64,000 nt of DNA from an uncultured Clostridia bacterium (GTDB lineage: Bacteria > Bacillota > Clostridia > TANB77 > CAG-508). A program made the translations under genes and the position numbers. Shown in pieces: positions 42,827 to 52,011 of the stretch; position 1 is the stretch's first letter; every line of letters begins with the position of its first letter. The stretch lies in contig CAKOTX010000002.1 in assembly GCA_934120315.1 (NCBI GenBank), positions 124,001 to 188,000 on the forward strand, written 5' to 3'. The notes under the pieces are model-generated. The model saw only the letters and a list, made by a program, of their open reading frames with translations, was not told the origin of the DNA and made no database searches.

Positions 42827-44050
42827 ATGGCAAAAACAGGGTATTTTTCTGGTACATTTACCAAGATAAACAATTTGGTTTTAAGAAATGAAAAAATAAG
42901 AAATCTAAAATCAATGTATTATTACATAGATGGAATTGGATTAAAATTTGTAAAAAAGCCAAAACAAGAACAAAATTCAAAAATCAAAGTTATAATTGTA
43001 TATAATTTATCACTTGGCGATGGAGCAATGTTTAATTGTGCATTAAAAAATATAAGAAAAATCTATCCAGAAGATAAATATGAATTAACAATAATTTGTC
43101 AAAAAGGATTGAATAAAATATATGAGGCAACAAACTTATTTGACTATGTATTAGCTTATAATTTTACTAAAAGTGCAGTTGATTTAAAAGAAAGAATGAA
43201 CTTGTTCAAAGAATTGAGAAAAAAGCAATATGATATTTTGCTAGATCCTATTGGAATTGAAGATTGTTCTACAAACATATTAGTTTCTAGAGTTATTTAC
43301 AGTAAAGAGAAAATAGGAATTATAAATTATGGTAGAAAAGTAGCCTGTTCAGAAAAAATTTATAGAAAAGTTTATAATAAAATTTTAGAATTAAATGATC
43401 CTAAAATGCATTTAATAGACCATTATTTTGAATTTTTTAATTTGTTAGGAAATTTAAATATAAAACCTGAATTTGTAAATTTACCTAGTGAGCCATTAAA
43501 AGAAAAAATAGATGAAGATTATTTTATTGTATACCCAAGTGCTAGTACAGAATATAAGAGGTGGCCAGTAGAAAGATTTGCAGAAATAACAAAACGAATT
43601 TATGAAAGAACTAAAATTCCATTAGTTGTTTGTGGTACAAATGTGGATAGACAAACAAATGATGAATTGATAAATTTAATAAAAGATGATGTTAAATATA
43701 TTGACATGACAGGAAAAACATCAATATTAGAATATATAGATTTAATAAAAAAATCAAAATTTGTTATTACAAATGATACTGGAATTTACCATGTGGCTGT
43801 GGTATCAGAAGTACCTGTATGTATAACAGCAGGAGCATATACTTATGACAGATATTTAACATACAAATTTAATGGGGCAGATAAGTATAAAAAGCCATAT
43901 GTAGCATGTGTAAAAATGGAATGTGCAAATTGTGATAACAGATGTATAAAAGCAAATGAATTAGAAAAGACTTGGCCATGCTTAGATGCAGTTACAGTTG
44001 ATATGGCATGGGAAAAAGTTAGCAATATGCTTGAAAATTTAAACCTTTGA
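42827..44050 (+). CDS. GT9-family (heptosyltransferase-like) glycosyltransferase 1
   Basis: The 407-aa GT-B protein shows KVIIVYNLSLGDGAMFNCAL at the acceptor side, IVYPSAS-YKRWPVERFAEI, and the donor-site motif FVITNDTGIYHVAVVSEVPV. A Cys cluster (CANCDNRC, then WPC) is present, as in many GT9 proteins. GT9 includes the LPS heptosyltransferases WaaC/WaaF. The immediately preceding ADP-heptose genes make heptose the likely donor. A paralogue follows 12 nt later. Confidence 0.9.
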   Translation: MAKTGYFSGTFTKINNLVLRNEKIRNLKSMYYYIDGIGLKFVKKPKQEQNSKIKVIIVYNLSLGDGAMFNCALKNIRKIYPEDKYELTIICQKGLNKIYEATNLFDYVLAYNFTKSAVDLKERMNLFKELRKKQYDILLDPIGIEDCSTNILVSRVIYSKEKIGIINYGRKVACSEKIYRKVYNKILELNDPKMHLIDHYFEFFNLLGNLNIKPEFVNLPSEPLKEKIDEDYFIVYPSASTEYKRWPVERFAEITKRIYERTKIPLVVCGTNVDRQTNDELINLIKDDVKYIDMTGKTSILEYIDLIKKSKFVITNDTGIYHVAVVSEVPVCITAGAYTYDRYLTYKFNGADKYKKPYVACVKMECANCDNRCIKANELEKTWPCLDAVTVDMAWEKVSNMLENLNL

Positions 44051-44062
44051 GAGGAATAAAAA

Positions 44063-45289
44063 ATGAAAAAAGAAAAACACGAAAATCAAGAACTATCAGA
44101 AAAGACAGCAATTCTAACCAAATTAAAATTAATAAATTTAGTTAAATATTTAGTATATTTTTTTGACAGAATAGTATGTTTATTTAGTGGAAAGAAAACT
44201 AAAAATGATAGTACTAATAAGAAAAAAGTTTTAATATTAGCAAATTTAGGACTTGGTGATGCAATGAATTTCTTATCAGTTGCAGACAAGTATAGAAAAG
44301 CATATCCAAAAGAAGAGTTTGAAATAACATTATGGGTATCTAATCATTTGGATGAATTAATGAGAATGGAAACTGAATTTGATAAAGTAGAATTAGTTCC
44401 ATTTAATCAAATCACTACAGATATAAAGAAAAGAATAGCTTTAATTAAAAAGATTAGAGAGTACAGATATGACGCAGTTATTGATGTTATGGGAGCAACA
44501 GGTTGTACACCAAGCATGTATTTAATGGCATCTTCAATTGCAAATGAAAAGATAACTATAATAAATAATGCATATTCAATTTGTCCTAAATTTTTCACTA
44601 AAAGAGTATATACTAAATTAGTAGAAATAAATGATAAAAAAATAACTAACATAGAGTATTATCATTATTTGGTTAATGAGATATTAGGGATAAAAGATGA
44701 TGAAATAAAATTTCATAAAGTCAAAGAAATAAAGTTAAATTTAGATTTACCAGAAGAATATTATATAGTATTTCCAAGTGCAAGTTTAGACAAGAAAAAA
44801 TGGGAATATGAGAAATATGGTGAATTAATAGAAAAAATTTATGAAAAAACAAAATTACCTGTTGTATTTTGTGGTACAAATTCAGACTTAACAGATGTAA
44901 GTGAAGTAATTAAAAATATCAAAAATGCTAAATATATAAATTGTTTAGGAAAAAGTTCAGTAGTTGAATTTATAGAAATAATAAGAAGAGCCAAATTTGT
45001 AATAACAAATGATACTGGAGCATATCATATTGCATTAAGTCTTGAAGTACCTGTAAGCATTATAACAGGTGGATATACATATGATGGATTTGTGGCTTAT
45101 AATTTTAAAAACAATAAATATAAAAAGCCATATATAGTAACAAACCAAAGAGAATGTTTTAATTGTAATAGCAATTGTAAGTATTTGGAAGATGGACAAG
45201 AAAAATGGCCATGCCTACACGCTGTTACTGTTGATTATGCTTGGAATATTGTTGAAAAAATGATAGATGATATACAAGATAAGCAATAG
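44063..45289 (+). CDS. GT9-family (heptosyltransferase-like) glycosyltransferase 2
   Basis: The 408-aa paralogue of the preceding gene has LILANLGLGDAMNFLSVADK, IVFPSASLDKKKWEYEKYGE, FVITNDTGAYHIALSLEVPV and a similar Cys cluster (CFNCNSNC, WPC). A charged N-terminal extension of about 50 residues contains a short hydrophobic stretch (LVKYLVYFFDRIVCLF) that may attach it to the membrane. Two successive heptose additions would fit two copies. GAGAGGA precedes ATG. Confidence 0.9.
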   Translation: MKKEKHENQELSEKTAILTKLKLINLVKYLVYFFDRIVCLFSGKKTKNDSTNKKKVLILANLGLGDAMNFLSVADKYRKAYPKEEFEITLWVSNHLDELMRMETEFDKVELVPFNQITTDIKKRIALIKKIREYRYDAVIDVMGATGCTPSMYLMASSIANEKITIINNAYSICPKFFTKRVYTKLVEINDKKITNIEYYHYLVNEILGIKDDEIKFHKVKEIKLNLDLPEEYYIVFPSASLDKKKWEYEKYGELIEKIYEKTKLPVVFCGTNSDLTDVSEVIKNIKNAKYINCLGKSSVVEFIEIIRRAKFVITNDTGAYHIALSLEVPVSIITGGYTYDGFVAYNFKNNKYKKPYIVTNQRECFNCNSNCKYLEDGQEKWPCLHAVTVDYAWNIVEKMIDDIQDKQ

Positions 45290-45302
45290 AGGAGGAAGAA
45301 TA

Positions 45303-46757
45303 TTGGAAGAAACTAGAAAAGAAGATGGTAAAAAGACAGTAATATCTATGGTAACATATTTAATAGCTAATGTAATAGGAATGGCAGTATCATTAGTTGC
45401 ATTACCAATATTAACAAATTTACTTTCTACTGCTGAAATGGGAATTGCAACAAGTTTTATAACATTAAAAAATATAGTTACAATTATATTATTATTAGCA
45501 ATGTATATATCAATAGATAAAATGTATATTACTATAAAAGATTATAATGAAAGATATAAATATTTATCTTCTATTTACATATTTTCAAGTATTGTGGCAG
45601 TAGTAATATATCTTGTGTATCTTGTTTTTCAAGGACCAATCAATAAAATGCTAGGATTTAATACACCAATGATGACACTAATGTTTGTTATGTGTGTATT
45701 GATAAATGGATGTACATTAATGGTTGCAAATTGGAATTTTTGCAATAAAGCAAAATACACATTTGCTTATAATTTATTGGCATCACCAATATCACAAATA
45801 TTGTCAATAGTTTTAGTTTTAATATTACCATCAGAAAAATATTTAGGAAGAATAATAGGAGTAGACTTTTTTAATATTACAATTGGAGTAATATGTGGAA
45901 TTATTATTTTACAAAAAGGTAAAGCAACTGTAAAAAAGGAATATGTAAAAGAAGGTTTACAAATAAGTTTACCTATGATACCACACTTATTATCACAAAT
46001 CTTTTTATCAAGTTGTGATTTGCTTATGATAAAAAGCATTTCAGGTGAATCGAGTGCAGGAATTTATAGTGTTGCATATACAATTGCAAACATTTTATAT
46101 ACAATTTCATTGCAAATATTTAAACCTTGGTCACCATGGGTGTATAGAAGAATAGAAAATAAAGAAACAGATTCAATAAAAGAAAATTCAAAATTGATAA
46201 TGCATATAGTTTGGATCTTTTGTATAGGAATATTTACAGTAGCACCAGAATTAATAAAATTATTTATTAATGCAGGATATGCAGAAGCTTCTGTAATAGT
46301 ACCACCAATATGTTTAGGAATCTTCTTCCAAATGATGTATACATTTTTCTATGATATAGAATATTATCATAAGAAAAATAAACAAATTGCATTATTTTCA
46401 GTTATTACAGCAGTTATAAATATAGTATTAAATTATGTTGCAATACATATTTGGGGATATCAAGCAGCAGCATATACAACAATTATAAGTTATATGATTT
46501 TATGTGTTTTACATTATTTTGGAATGAAAAAAGTAGATAAAACACAATATTATGATTTAAAGACTTTAATTAGTTTAAGTGCGGTATTAATTATTATAAC
46601 AATTGCAAATGTTGTATTTAATAATAGTATTTGGATTAGATATGCAATTTTACTTGGCAGTGGAATTTATATTTTAATTAGATATAAAGCATTGGTTATA
46701 AATATGTATAATAATATATTAGAAAAAATTGCAGAGAGAAAAAAACAAAGCAATTAA
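45303..46757 (+). CDS. Wzx-type polysaccharide flippase (MOP superfamily)
   Basis: The 484-aa protein has about 14 membrane helices. Its start (GMAVSLVALPILTNLLSTAE) and later SGESSAGIYSVAYTIANIL are typical of oligosaccharide flippases. It would flip undecaprenyl-linked repeat units outward, an export route separate from the ABC exporter at 24-27 kb. TTG 45303 is preferred because GAGGAGG lies 6 nt upstream; the frame is also open from ATG 45267 inside the previous gene. No Wzy polymerase is identified with confidence. Confidence 0.92.
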   Translation: MEETRKEDGKKTVISMVTYLIANVIGMAVSLVALPILTNLLSTAEMGIATSFITLKNIVTIILLLAMYISIDKMYITIKDYNERYKYLSSIYIFSSIVAVVIYLVYLVFQGPINKMLGFNTPMMTLMFVMCVLINGCTLMVANWNFCNKAKYTFAYNLLASPISQILSIVLVLILPSEKYLGRIIGVDFFNITIGVICGIIILQKGKATVKKEYVKEGLQISLPMIPHLLSQIFLSSCDLLMIKSISGESSAGIYSVAYTIANILYTISLQIFKPWSPWVYRRIENKETDSIKENSKLIMHIVWIFCIGIFTVAPELIKLFINAGYAEASVIVPPICLGIFFQMMYTFFYDIEYYHKKNKQIALFSVITAVINIVLNYVAIHIWGYQAAAYTTIISYMILCVLHYFGMKKVDKTQYYDLKTLISLSAVLIIITIANVVFNNSIWIRYAILLGSGIYILIRYKALVINMYNNILEKIAERKKQSN

Positions 46758-46768
46758 AGGAGCAAGTG

Positions 46769-47188
46769 ATGGAAAAAATAAAAGAAATGTATTTGAAATA
46801 TAAAGAAATAATAAATTATTTGATATTTGGTGTATTAACAACAGTTGTTTCATTAGCAGTATATTATATTTGTGTATATACATTTTTAAATCCAGAAAAT
46901 GTTGTACAATTGCAAATTGCAAATATAATTTCTTGGTTAGCCGGTGTAGCATTTGCTTATGTTACAAATAGAAAATTTGTATTTGAGAGTAAAGAAGAAA
47001 ATAAATTAAAAGAAGCAGGTAAATTTGTAACTTCAAGAATAACAACATTATTAATGGATATGGCAATAATGTTTATAGGAGTTACATTGTGTAAATTTAA
47101 TGATAAGATTATAAAATTAATATCACAAGTAGTAGTAATTGTAATGAATTATCTATTAAGTAAAATAATTGTATTTAAGAAAAAATAA
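46769..47188 (+). CDS. GtrA-family membrane protein
   Basis: The 139-aa protein has four membrane helices and the GtrA pattern YLIFGVLTTVVSLAVYY, ANIISWLAGVAFAYVTNRKF. GtrA proteins are thought to flip undecaprenyl-phosphate-linked sugars made by GtrB-like glycosyltransferases; such an enzyme is encoded at 48.2 kb. ATG 46769 is 6 nt after AAAGGAG. Confidence 0.93.
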   Translation: MEKIKEMYLKYKEIINYLIFGVLTTVVSLAVYYICVYTFLNPENVVQLQIANIISWLAGVAFAYVTNRKFVFESKEENKLKEAGKFVTSRITTLLMDMAIMFIGVTLCKFNDKIIKLISQVVVIVMNYLLSKIIVFKKK

Positions 47189-47207
47189 AAAGAAAGAAGG
47201 AATGAAG

Positions 47208-48215
47208 ATGTCAATATTAGTAACAGGGGGAGCAGGTTTTATAGGAAGCCATACTACTGTAGAATTATTAAAAGCAGGAAGAGAAATTGTTATGATAGAT
47301 AATTTCTCAAATAGTAAGCCAGAAGTATTAGACAAAATCAAAAAAATAACAGGAAAAGATTTTAAGTTTTACGAAATAGATTATTTAGACAGAAAAGCAT
47401 TAGAAAAGGTATTTGAAGAAAATAATATAGAAGCTGTACTAAATTTTGCAGGGTACAAAGCAGTAGGGGAATCTGTAAGAAAGCCACTAGAATATTATGA
47501 AAATAATATTTCTGGAGCAATAGTGCTATTAGAAACAATGAGAAAATATAATGTAAAGAAATTTATATTTAGTTCATCTGCAACAGTATATGGTGAACCA
47601 GAAAGAATTCCTTTAACAGAAGATTGTAAAATAGGTGGAACAACAAATCCATATGGAACAACAAAATTATTTATAGAACAAATTTTACAAGATTTATATA
47701 AATCAGATAATACTTGGGATATTGCAATATTAAGATACTTTAATCCAGTTGGAGCACATGAAAGTGGATTAATAGGAGAAGAACCACAAGGTATTCCTAA
47801 TAATTTAATGCCATATATAGTTAGAGTTGCTGCTGGTCAATTAGAACAATTGTCAGTATTTGGAAATGATTATAATACACCTGATGGAACAGGCGTTAGA
47901 GATTATATACACGTTGTAGATTTAGCAAAAGGACATTTAAAAGCATTAGAAAAATTAGAAAAAGAAAAAACAGGAATGTATATATACAATTTAGGAACAG
48001 GAACAGGATATAGTGTTTTAGATATGGTAAAGGCATTTGAAACAGCAACTGGAAAAGAAGTTAAATATAAAATTGTTGAGCGTAGAGCTGGAGATATTGC
48101 AACATGTTATTCAGACCCGGAAAAGGCTAAAAAGGAATTAGGATGGGAAGCTGAAAAAACATTAGAAGATATGTGTAAAGACTCATGGAAATATATACAA
48201 AATCAAAGCAAATAG
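47208..48215 (+). CDS. galE: UDP-glucose 4-epimerase
   Basis: GalE interconverts UDP-glucose and UDP-galactose (or the N-acetyl forms). The 335-aa SDR protein has the NAD motif TGGAGFIG (residues 6-13), the SSSATVYG serine motif, the catalytic YGTTK and the C-terminal ERRAGDIATCYSDP. ATG 47208 is 6 nt after GAAGGA. It supplies galactose-type donors to the locus. Confidence 0.96.
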   Translation: MSILVTGGAGFIGSHTTVELLKAGREIVMIDNFSNSKPEVLDKIKKITGKDFKFYEIDYLDRKALEKVFEENNIEAVLNFAGYKAVGESVRKPLEYYENNISGAIVLLETMRKYNVKKFIFSSSATVYGEPERIPLTEDCKIGGTTNPYGTTKLFIEQILQDLYKSDNTWDIAILRYFNPVGAHESGLIGEEPQGIPNNLMPYIVRVAAGQLEQLSVFGNDYNTPDGTGVRDYIHVVDLAKGHLKALEKLEKEKTGMYIYNLGTGTGYSVLDMVKAFETATGKEVKYKIVERRAGDIATCYSDPEKAKKELGWEAEKTLEDMCKDSWKYIQNQSK

Positions 48216-48232
48216 TTTAGAAAGGAAGAAAT

Positions 48233-49165
48233 ATGGAGAAAATATCAGTAGTAGTTTCTTGTTATAATGAGGAAAAAGCTTTACCATTATTTTATGAAGA
48301 AATGGAAAGAGTAAGAATACAGGACTTTGAGAACATTGCAGAATTTGAATACATATTTGTAAATGATGGTTCAAAAGATAAAACATTAGAAATAATGAAA
48401 AATTTAAGAGCCAAAGATGCTAAAGTTAGATATGTGTCTTTTTCAAGAAACTTTGGAAAAGAAGCGGCAATGCTAGCTGGACTTGAGGCATCAACAGGTG
48501 ATTATGTAACATTAATGGATGCAGATTTGCAAGATCCGCCAGCATTGTTGAAGCAGATGTATGATGCGATAATTAATGAAGGATATGATTCAGTAGGAAC
48601 AAGAAGAGTTACAAGAAAAGGTGAACCACCCATTAGAAGCTTTTTTGCAAGAATGTTTTACAAAATAATAAATAAGATGTCAGACATAGAAATGGTTGAT
48701 GGAGCAAGAGATTATAGATTAATGAAAAGACAAGTAGTTGATGCAATTATCTCTTTAAAAGAATACAATAGATATTCAAAGGGGTTATTTAGCTTTGTAG
48801 GTTTTGATACTAAATGGTTAGAATATGAAAATGTGGAAAGAGTTGCAGGAGAAACCAAATGGTCTTTTTGGAAATTGTTTAAATATGCGTTAGAAGGAAT
48901 AACAGCATTTTCAACAATGCCACTAATATTATCTTCTGTTCTTGGATTAATATTTTGTGTGGTAGCATTTATAGCAATTATTTTTATTATAGCAAGAACA
49001 TTAATATTTGGTGATCCAACATCAGGTTGGCCATCACTTGTATGCATTATAGTTTTTGTAAGTGGAATTCAACTATTTTCAATGGGAGTTATTGGACAAT
49101 ATTTATCAAAAACATATTTAGAAGTTAAAAAGAGACCAATTTATATAATAAAAGAAAAAACATAA
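48233..49165 (+). CDS. GtrB-like polyprenyl-phosphate glycosyltransferase
   Basis: The 310-aa protein has a cytoplasmic GT-A domain (SVVVSCYNEEKALPLFYEEM, VNDGSKDKT, LMDADLQDPP) and two C-terminal membrane helices (residues about 225-300). This is the layout of bactoprenol glucosyltransferase GtrB/YfdH. With GtrA it would make and flip undecaprenyl-P-sugar for side-chain decoration. AAAGGAAG precedes ATG. It is the last gene of the glycan operon. Confidence 0.94.
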   Translation: MEKISVVVSCYNEEKALPLFYEEMERVRIQDFENIAEFEYIFVNDGSKDKTLEIMKNLRAKDAKVRYVSFSRNFGKEAAMLAGLEASTGDYVTLMDADLQDPPALLKQMYDAIINEGYDSVGTRRVTRKGEPPIRSFFARMFYKIINKMSDIEMVDGARDYRLMKRQVVDAIISLKEYNRYSKGLFSFVGFDTKWLEYENVERVAGETKWSFWKLFKYALEGITAFSTMPLILSSVLGLIFCVVAFIAIIFIIARTLIFGDPTSGWPSLVCIIVFVSGIQLFSMGVIGQYLSKTYLEVKKRPIYIIKEKT

Positions 49166-49191
49166 AGTTTACTAGGAAAGGAATGTTAAAA

Positions 49192-50190
49192 ATGTTTAAA
49201 TTTGGGTTAGGTCAAGATATTGGAATAGACTTGGGAACAGCAACAGTAATTGCATATGTAAAAGGAAAAGGTGTAGTTTTAAGAGAACCATCTGTTGTTG
49301 CTGTGGATAGTAATACAAAAGAAGTTTTAGCAGTAGGGCAAGAAGCAAGGAGAATGCTTGGCAGAACGCCAGGAAACATAGTAGCAACAAGACCTTTAAG
49401 AGAAGGAGTAATTTCAGATTACACAGTAACTGAAAAAATGTTGAAATATTTTATAAATAAAATAAATGGAAAATCATTATTTGCACCAAGAACAATGATA
49501 TGTATTCCATCAAGAGTAACAGAGGTAGAGAAAAAAGCTGTTATAGATGCGGCTACACAGGCAGGAGCTCGTAAAGTATTTTTAATTGAGGAACCAATTG
49601 CAGCTGCAATTGGAGCTGGAATAGATATAGCAAAACCATGTGGAAATATGGTTGTAGACATTGGTGGAGGGACAACAGATATTGCTGTTATATCTTTAGG
49701 AGGCTCAGTAGAAAGTACATCTTTAAAAGTAGCTGGTGATAAGTTTGACGAATATATTGTAAAATATATTAAGAGAAAACATAATATCATGATTGGTGAA
49801 AGAACTGCAGAAGATTTGAAAATCAATATTGGTTGTGTATATCCCAAAATACAAGATACTGAAATGGAAATTAGGGGAAGAGATTTGAGCTCAGGATTAC
49901 CTAAAAATGTAACAGTATATTCTAGTGAAATGTTAGAAGCATTGATTGAACCAGCAATGATGATTGTTGATGCAGTACATTCAGTTTTAGAAAAAACACC
50001 ACCAGAACTTGCAGCAGACATTAGCGACAGAGGAATTTATATGACAGGTGGAGGTTGTTTAGTTGATGGATTAGACAAGTTATTACAAGAAAAAACTGGA
50101 ATAAATGTAATGATTGCAGATGATGCAGTATCATGTGTTGCTTTAGGAACTGGAAAAGCATTAGACAATTTAGATAAATTAGATAGATAA
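49192..50190 (+). CDS. mreB: MreB-family actin-like cell-shape protein
   Basis: The 332-aa protein directs lateral wall synthesis. It shows phosphate-1 IGIDLGTATVIAYVKGKG, the conserved EPSVVA, phosphate-2 VVDIGGGTTDIAVISLGG, and MTGGGCLVDGLDKLL near the adenosine site. The start at 49192 follows GGAAAGGA at a good distance; ATG 49183 abuts it. No mreC or mreD follows, so it may be an Mbl/MreBH-type paralogue rather than the mreBCD copy. Confidence 0.95.
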   Translation: MFKFGLGQDIGIDLGTATVIAYVKGKGVVLREPSVVAVDSNTKEVLAVGQEARRMLGRTPGNIVATRPLREGVISDYTVTEKMLKYFINKINGKSLFAPRTMICIPSRVTEVEKKAVIDAATQAGARKVFLIEEPIAAAIGAGIDIAKPCGNMVVDIGGGTTDIAVISLGGSVESTSLKVAGDKFDEYIVKYIKRKHNIMIGERTAEDLKINIGCVYPKIQDTEMEIRGRDLSSGLPKNVTVYSSEMLEALIEPAMMIVDAVHSVLEKTPPELAADISDRGIYMTGGGCLVDGLDKLLQEKTGINVMIADDAVSCVALGTGKALDNLDKLDR

Positions 50191-50193
50191 ATA

Positions 50194-50222
50194 TTGCAAA
50201 AACATAAGAAGTATATTAAAAT
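50194..50222 (+). promoter_or_regulatory. putative promoter of the VWA gene, TTGCAA-17-TAAAAT
   Basis: TTGCAA (50194-50199), a 17-bp spacer and TAAAAT (50217-50222), identical in design to that at 7468. Confidence 0.6.
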
Positions 50223-50240
50223 AAAAATGAGGTGTTAAAA

Positions 50241-51656
50241 ATGAAGAGAAAAATTTCATTAATAATATTTTTATTAATAATAATGTTAGTAACAAATGTG
50301 TTTGCTGCAACAAAATCAGCTGATACAACAATGTCAATTGTAGAAGATAATGTATGCACAATTCAATTAGAGGAAAAGGCTTCATTTGAAAAAAAGATGA
50401 TAAGCTATGATTTAACTAAACATCAAGTAACAATACAATTAGATATAAAAAATGACGCAAAAGAAGTTATTCCATCTGGAGAAATGATGCTTGTAATAGA
50501 TAGCTCAAGTAGCATGGATGAAATAGTTGAAGGAACAAAATCAAGAAAAGATTTGGTTTTACAATCAGCTAATAAATTAGTAGAGGACCTATTAAAAGCT
50601 AACCCAACATCTTTAAAAATAGGGGTAGTTACATTTTCAACAGGAACAGAAAAAGATGATAATGGATATTTAATTACTGGAACAGAAAATGATGCACAAA
50701 AAGTATGTGATTTTACAAATGATGTAAAAACATTAACTAGTAAAATCTCTGCAATAGAAGGAACAGGACCATATACAAATTTGGATTCTGGATTAAAACT
50801 AGCACAAAAACAATTTTCAGATGATAAATCTAATAAATATGTAATTGTTTTAACAGACGGATTACCAAATTTAGCAGTAGGATATAATGATTTAGTTTCA
50901 TATGAAGGTGAAACTGCAGTTATAACAGAAACAAAAAATACTTTAAAATCATTAAAAAATACAAATGTTATAACAATGTTAACAGGTATTTCTGATGAAG
51001 AAGCAACATTTAGAACAGATGGAACAAATACATATACATATGGTCAAATTATAGAAGAAGTTTTTGGAACAGAAGAAAACCCAACGATAGGAAAATTTTA
51101 TAAAATTAGTGATAATGAAATAGAAAAAACAATAACAAGTGAAATTTATAATGATTTGTTACCAATAAACAATGAATTAAAAGATATTACTGTTGTAGAT
51201 TATTTTCCACAATATATAGTTGATAATTTTAAAATGACTTATGTTGAAGGAACAGATACTAAAAATGTTTCAAGTGCAATTGATACAGAAACAAATAGTA
51301 TTACTTGGAAACTATCTAAAGTAGCTCCAGGAGAAGAAGTAAAAATTCAATATGTACTAAAAACAAAAGATGAAATAGATGAAAAAATATTAGACCAAGT
51401 ATTAGATACTAATCAAAAAATAGAAATTAATTATAAAGATTTTGATGAAAAAACTCAAACAAAATCATCAGAAGTTACTCCAAAAATAAAATTAACTAAA
51501 ATTCCAGAAAAGCCAGTAACTCCTGAAGAACCAAAAGATCCGACAATTGCACCAGAACCAATTCCAAATGCAGGAACACCATTTATAATGATTGGTATGA
51601 TAGCAATGTTATTAGTTACAATATTCTTTGGAATAAAATCAAGAAAAATAAGATAA
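50241..51656 (+). CDS. secreted/membrane-anchored von Willebrand factor A domain protein
   Basis: The 471-aa protein has a signal peptide (cleavage near VFAA, residue 22) and a VWA domain with an intact MIDAS (D87-x-S89-x-S91, VIDSSSSMDE) and TDGLPN. A beta-rich stalk follows, then a Pro/Glu-rich segment. The C-terminal end is PIPNAGTPFIMIG, a membrane helix and SRKIR. The end looks like a sorting signal with PNAG in place of LPXTG, but it could be a simple membrane anchor. GAGGTG lies 6 nt before ATG 50241. VWA proteins often bind metal-dependent ligands at the surface. Confidence 0.88.
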   Translation: MKRKISLIIFLLIIMLVTNVFAATKSADTTMSIVEDNVCTIQLEEKASFEKKMISYDLTKHQVTIQLDIKNDAKEVIPSGEMMLVIDSSSSMDEIVEGTKSRKDLVLQSANKLVEDLLKANPTSLKIGVVTFSTGTEKDDNGYLITGTENDAQKVCDFTNDVKTLTSKISAIEGTGPYTNLDSGLKLAQKQFSDDKSNKYVIVLTDGLPNLAVGYNDLVSYEGETAVITETKNTLKSLKNTNVITMLTGISDEEATFRTDGTNTYTYGQIIEEVFGTEENPTIGKFYKISDNEIEKTITSEIYNDLLPINNELKDITVVDYFPQYIVDNFKMTYVEGTDTKNVSSAIDTETNSITWKLSKVAPGEEVKIQYVLKTKDEIDEKILDQVLDTNQKIEINYKDFDEKTQTKSSEVTPKIKLTKIPEKPVTPEEPKDPTIAPEPIPNAGTPFIMIGMIAMLLVTIFFGIKSRKIR

Positions 51657-51683
51657 AAGAAGCCTCCAAAAGGGGGCTTCTTT
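51657..51683 (+). terminator. terminator after the VWA gene
   Basis: GAAGCCTCC pairs with GGGGGCTTC (one wobble) around a 4-nt loop, followed by TTT. Confidence 0.8.
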
Positions 51684-51698
51684 ATATGTCTAAAGGAC

Positions 51699-51815
51699 TT
51701 AGCAACATCCTCCTCTGTTACCACCGCAACAGCAGCAAATTAAAAGTATTAAGATGATTATCCAGCAGCAGTCATCACCGAAACCGAATCCACCACAACC
51801 TCTATTCTCTGGCAT
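51699..51815 (-). CDS. 38-aa Gly/Cys-rich miniprotein, YjcZ-like
   Basis: On the minus strand, ATG (51815) to TAA (51699) encodes a polar Gly-rich start (MPENRGCGGFGFGDD), a short hydrophobic helix (CCWIIILILLICCCC) and GGNRGGCC. A strong GGGGGG SD lies 7 nt upstream. The layout recalls YjcZ-family sporulation miniproteins, but the ten Cys residues are exceptional. Function is unknown; a role in spore coat or membrane is inferred only from this resemblance. The region 51816-52011 holds its upstream sequence and the mutL promoter. Confidence 0.7.
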   Translation of the reverse strand: MPENRGCGGFGFGDDCCWIIILILLICCCCGGNRGGCC

Positions 51816-51948
51816 ATAAAACCCCCCTTTCAAAATACGATTATTAATTAAAGTGATTTTTTCTTTTGATAATATATAATATGGTTTTTATAAAAATGTG
51901 TTACAATTTTTATAATCCTAAATTGTAGTGATTTTTACTCAAAAGTAC

Positions 51949-51977
51949 TTGATAAAGAAAATGATAAATGATAAAAT
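51949..51977 (+). promoter_or_regulatory. sigmaA promoter of mutL
   Basis: TTGATA (51949-51954), a 17-bp spacer and TAAAAT (51972-51977), 34 nt before ATG 52012. Confidence 0.8.
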
Positions 51978-52011
51978 ACAAAAGGAACAAAAGAACTATG
52001 GAGGAATTAAG

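Noticed and set aside
38151..49165. LPS core biosynthesis and a diderm envelope
   Set aside because: Heptose and GT9 genes suggest it, but no lipid A, Kdo, Lpt or Bam genes are visible, and the surrounding genes are typical of monoderm Clostridia.
49419..50021. 200-aa minus-strand frame inside mreB
   Set aside because: It is the shadow of a strongly conserved gene, without SD or recognisable product.
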